Assembly: GCF_021513175.1 (NCBI RefSeq)
Contig: NZ_CP090953.1
Location: 1,359,001 to 1,423,000 of the forward strand
Origin: Sphingomonas sp. S2-65
GTDB lineage: Bacteria > Pseudomonadota > Alphaproteobacteria > Sphingomonadales > Sphingomonadaceae
Reading direction: 5' to 3'
DNA length: 64,000 bases
This document shows, in pieces, positions 63,392-64,000 of the stretch. The stretch's first letter is position 1. The number at the start of each line of letters is the position of its first letter. The position numbers and the translations under genes were made by a program. The notes beneath the pieces are model-generated. The model had not been told where the DNA came from and searched no databases. It saw only the letters and a program-made list of their open reading frames with translations.

Positions 63392-63949
63392 CTATTCGGC
63401 GGTCTGGCCGTAGTTCAGCACGAACAGCGGGCCGAGGTGGAGCGTCTGCTTTGCGGCATCGATGTGCAGCGCGGCGTTGAGCTGGCCGGGCGCATAGTCG
63501 CGGTCGGCATTGCCGGTCAGCTGGTACATCTTCCACTCCGGGCCGATATCGAAGGCCTTTTCGAAGATCGCGCGCACCACCGGAGTCGTTTCGAGCTGGA
63601 CGCGGCCGATCCTGCCGGGAGCCCCGTTCGCGGTATCGGTAGCCTTGGCCCAGAAGGCGATGACGATGCGGTCGCCTTTCTTGACCGGCTTGAGCGTCGG
63701 GCTGACGATGCCAAGCCGCCAGAAGTCCGCATGCCCCTGCAACGGGATGCGCAGCATCTTGCCGAACTGAACAGTCTTGTCGCTGCGCACCGGCGGCACG
63801 ATCGGAAAGCCGTAGGGCCGCAGCGCATCGACGCGGGGATCGTTGGCGAGCCGATCGGCCATGCTCGGCGCCTCCTGCGCCGCTCCCAAAGAGGGAGCGG
63901 CGAGGAAAGCCGGGATCAGGCAAAGCGCGGCGAGTGGAAGCATTCGCAT
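63392..63949 (-). CDS. Exported protein with a carbohydrate-binding-module-like beta domain
   Basis: The 185-aa product has a signal peptide (MRMLPLAALCLIPAFLAAPS, cleavage near LGAAQ) and a jelly-roll-like domain in which KKGDRIVIAFWAKATD, RIGRVQLETTPV, EWKMYQLTGNADRDYAPGQL and HLGPLFVLNYG follow the strand pattern of CBM4/9-type domains. It may bind a polysaccharide or help the neighbouring receptors. It lies between two TonB receptor genes on the same strand. Carbohydrate binding is inferred. Confidence 0.6.
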   Translation of the reverse strand: MRMLPLAALCLIPAFLAAPSLGAAQEAPSMADRLANDPRVDALRPYGFPIVPPVRSDKTVQFGKMLRIPLQGHADFWRLGIVSPTLKPVKKGDRIVIAFWAKATDTANGAPGRIGRVQLETTPVVRAIFEKAFDIGPEWKMYQLTGNADRDYAPGQLNAALHIDAAKQTLHLGPLFVLNYGQTAE

Positions 63950-63974
63950 GGCGTTTCTCCTGGCCCCGGGATCG

Positions 63975-64000
63975 TCAGAAGCGGAACCGCACGCCGAGCG
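63975..64000 (-). CDS. C-terminal end of another TonB-dependent receptor (partial)
   Basis: On the minus strand the last codons read L-G-V-R-F-R-F-stop, the usual TonB-receptor barrel ending with a terminal Phe. Only these seven codons are in the window. The next gene starts 25 bp after the stop, so the two are probably cotranscribed. Confidence 0.55.

Overview
This is a GC-rich alphaproteobacterial chromosome segment, most likely from a sphingomonad (Sphingomonas or a close relative). The assignment rests on the density of TonB-dependent receptors ending in R-F, the TonB receptor/tryptophan-halogenase/LacI/MFS gene order, an HWE-family kinase, a cyoABCD quinol oxidase operon and an EcfG-type promoter. 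Species cannot be fixed from sequence reading alone.

Layout. 1-2.2 kb: a secreted trypsin-like protease with a passenger-like extension (cut by the window edge) and a small acidic ORF. 2.3-8.4 kb: a sugar-porter MFS with a LacI regulator and a probable operator, a P-loop kinase with an eroded aminoglycoside-phosphotransferase half, a SqrR/BigR-like ArsR regulator and an AlkB-type dioxygenase. 7.1-16.4 kb: a carbohydrate-uptake type locus on the minus strand, TonB receptor > halogenase > halogenase > LacI > MFS, with LacI-type operators upstream. 16.4-27.2 kb: two large hybrid histidine kinases, a DUF4424 protein, an HWE-kinase/response-regulator protein and a CheR methyltransferase. 27.4-35.0 kb: a Yellow/MRJP-type protein, the cyoABCD operon preceded by an apparent coupled leader peptide, a hemerythrin-like protein with an EcfG-like promoter, a MarR regulator and a branched-chain aminotransferase.

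35.06-51.03 kb: a genomic island of about 15.9 kb inserted at the 3' end of a tRNA-Gln(TTG) gene. It is bounded by identical 23-bp direct repeats and has a tyrosine integrase beside the right repeat. Its cargo is defence-like: a type I restriction-modification system in the order R-S-M, a Fic/Doc toxin-antitoxin pair with a perfect palindromic operator, an Abi/UG-type reverse transcriptase and a small downstream protein with a HEPN-like R-x4-H motif. It also carries two serine resolvases (one broken), a possible HUH-motif protein near the left end, and two extra tRNA 3'-end fragments that point to layered insertions. Base composition is mosaic: the hsdR and hsdM genes look host-like, while the RT gene and the variable parts of hsdS are clearly more AT-rich. 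The RT/HEPN-like pair is the best candidate for an undescribed system.

51.0-64 kb: core-genome content resumes with proC, a YbjN protein, ubiK, tspO, tlyA, a GH24 lysozyme, an RBBP9-like hydrolase, a MerC-domain protein, a Zur-like regulator and dxs. The window ends in a second receptor locus: a TonB receptor with a one-base frameshift, a carbohydrate-binding-like secreted protein and the tail of another TonB receptor.
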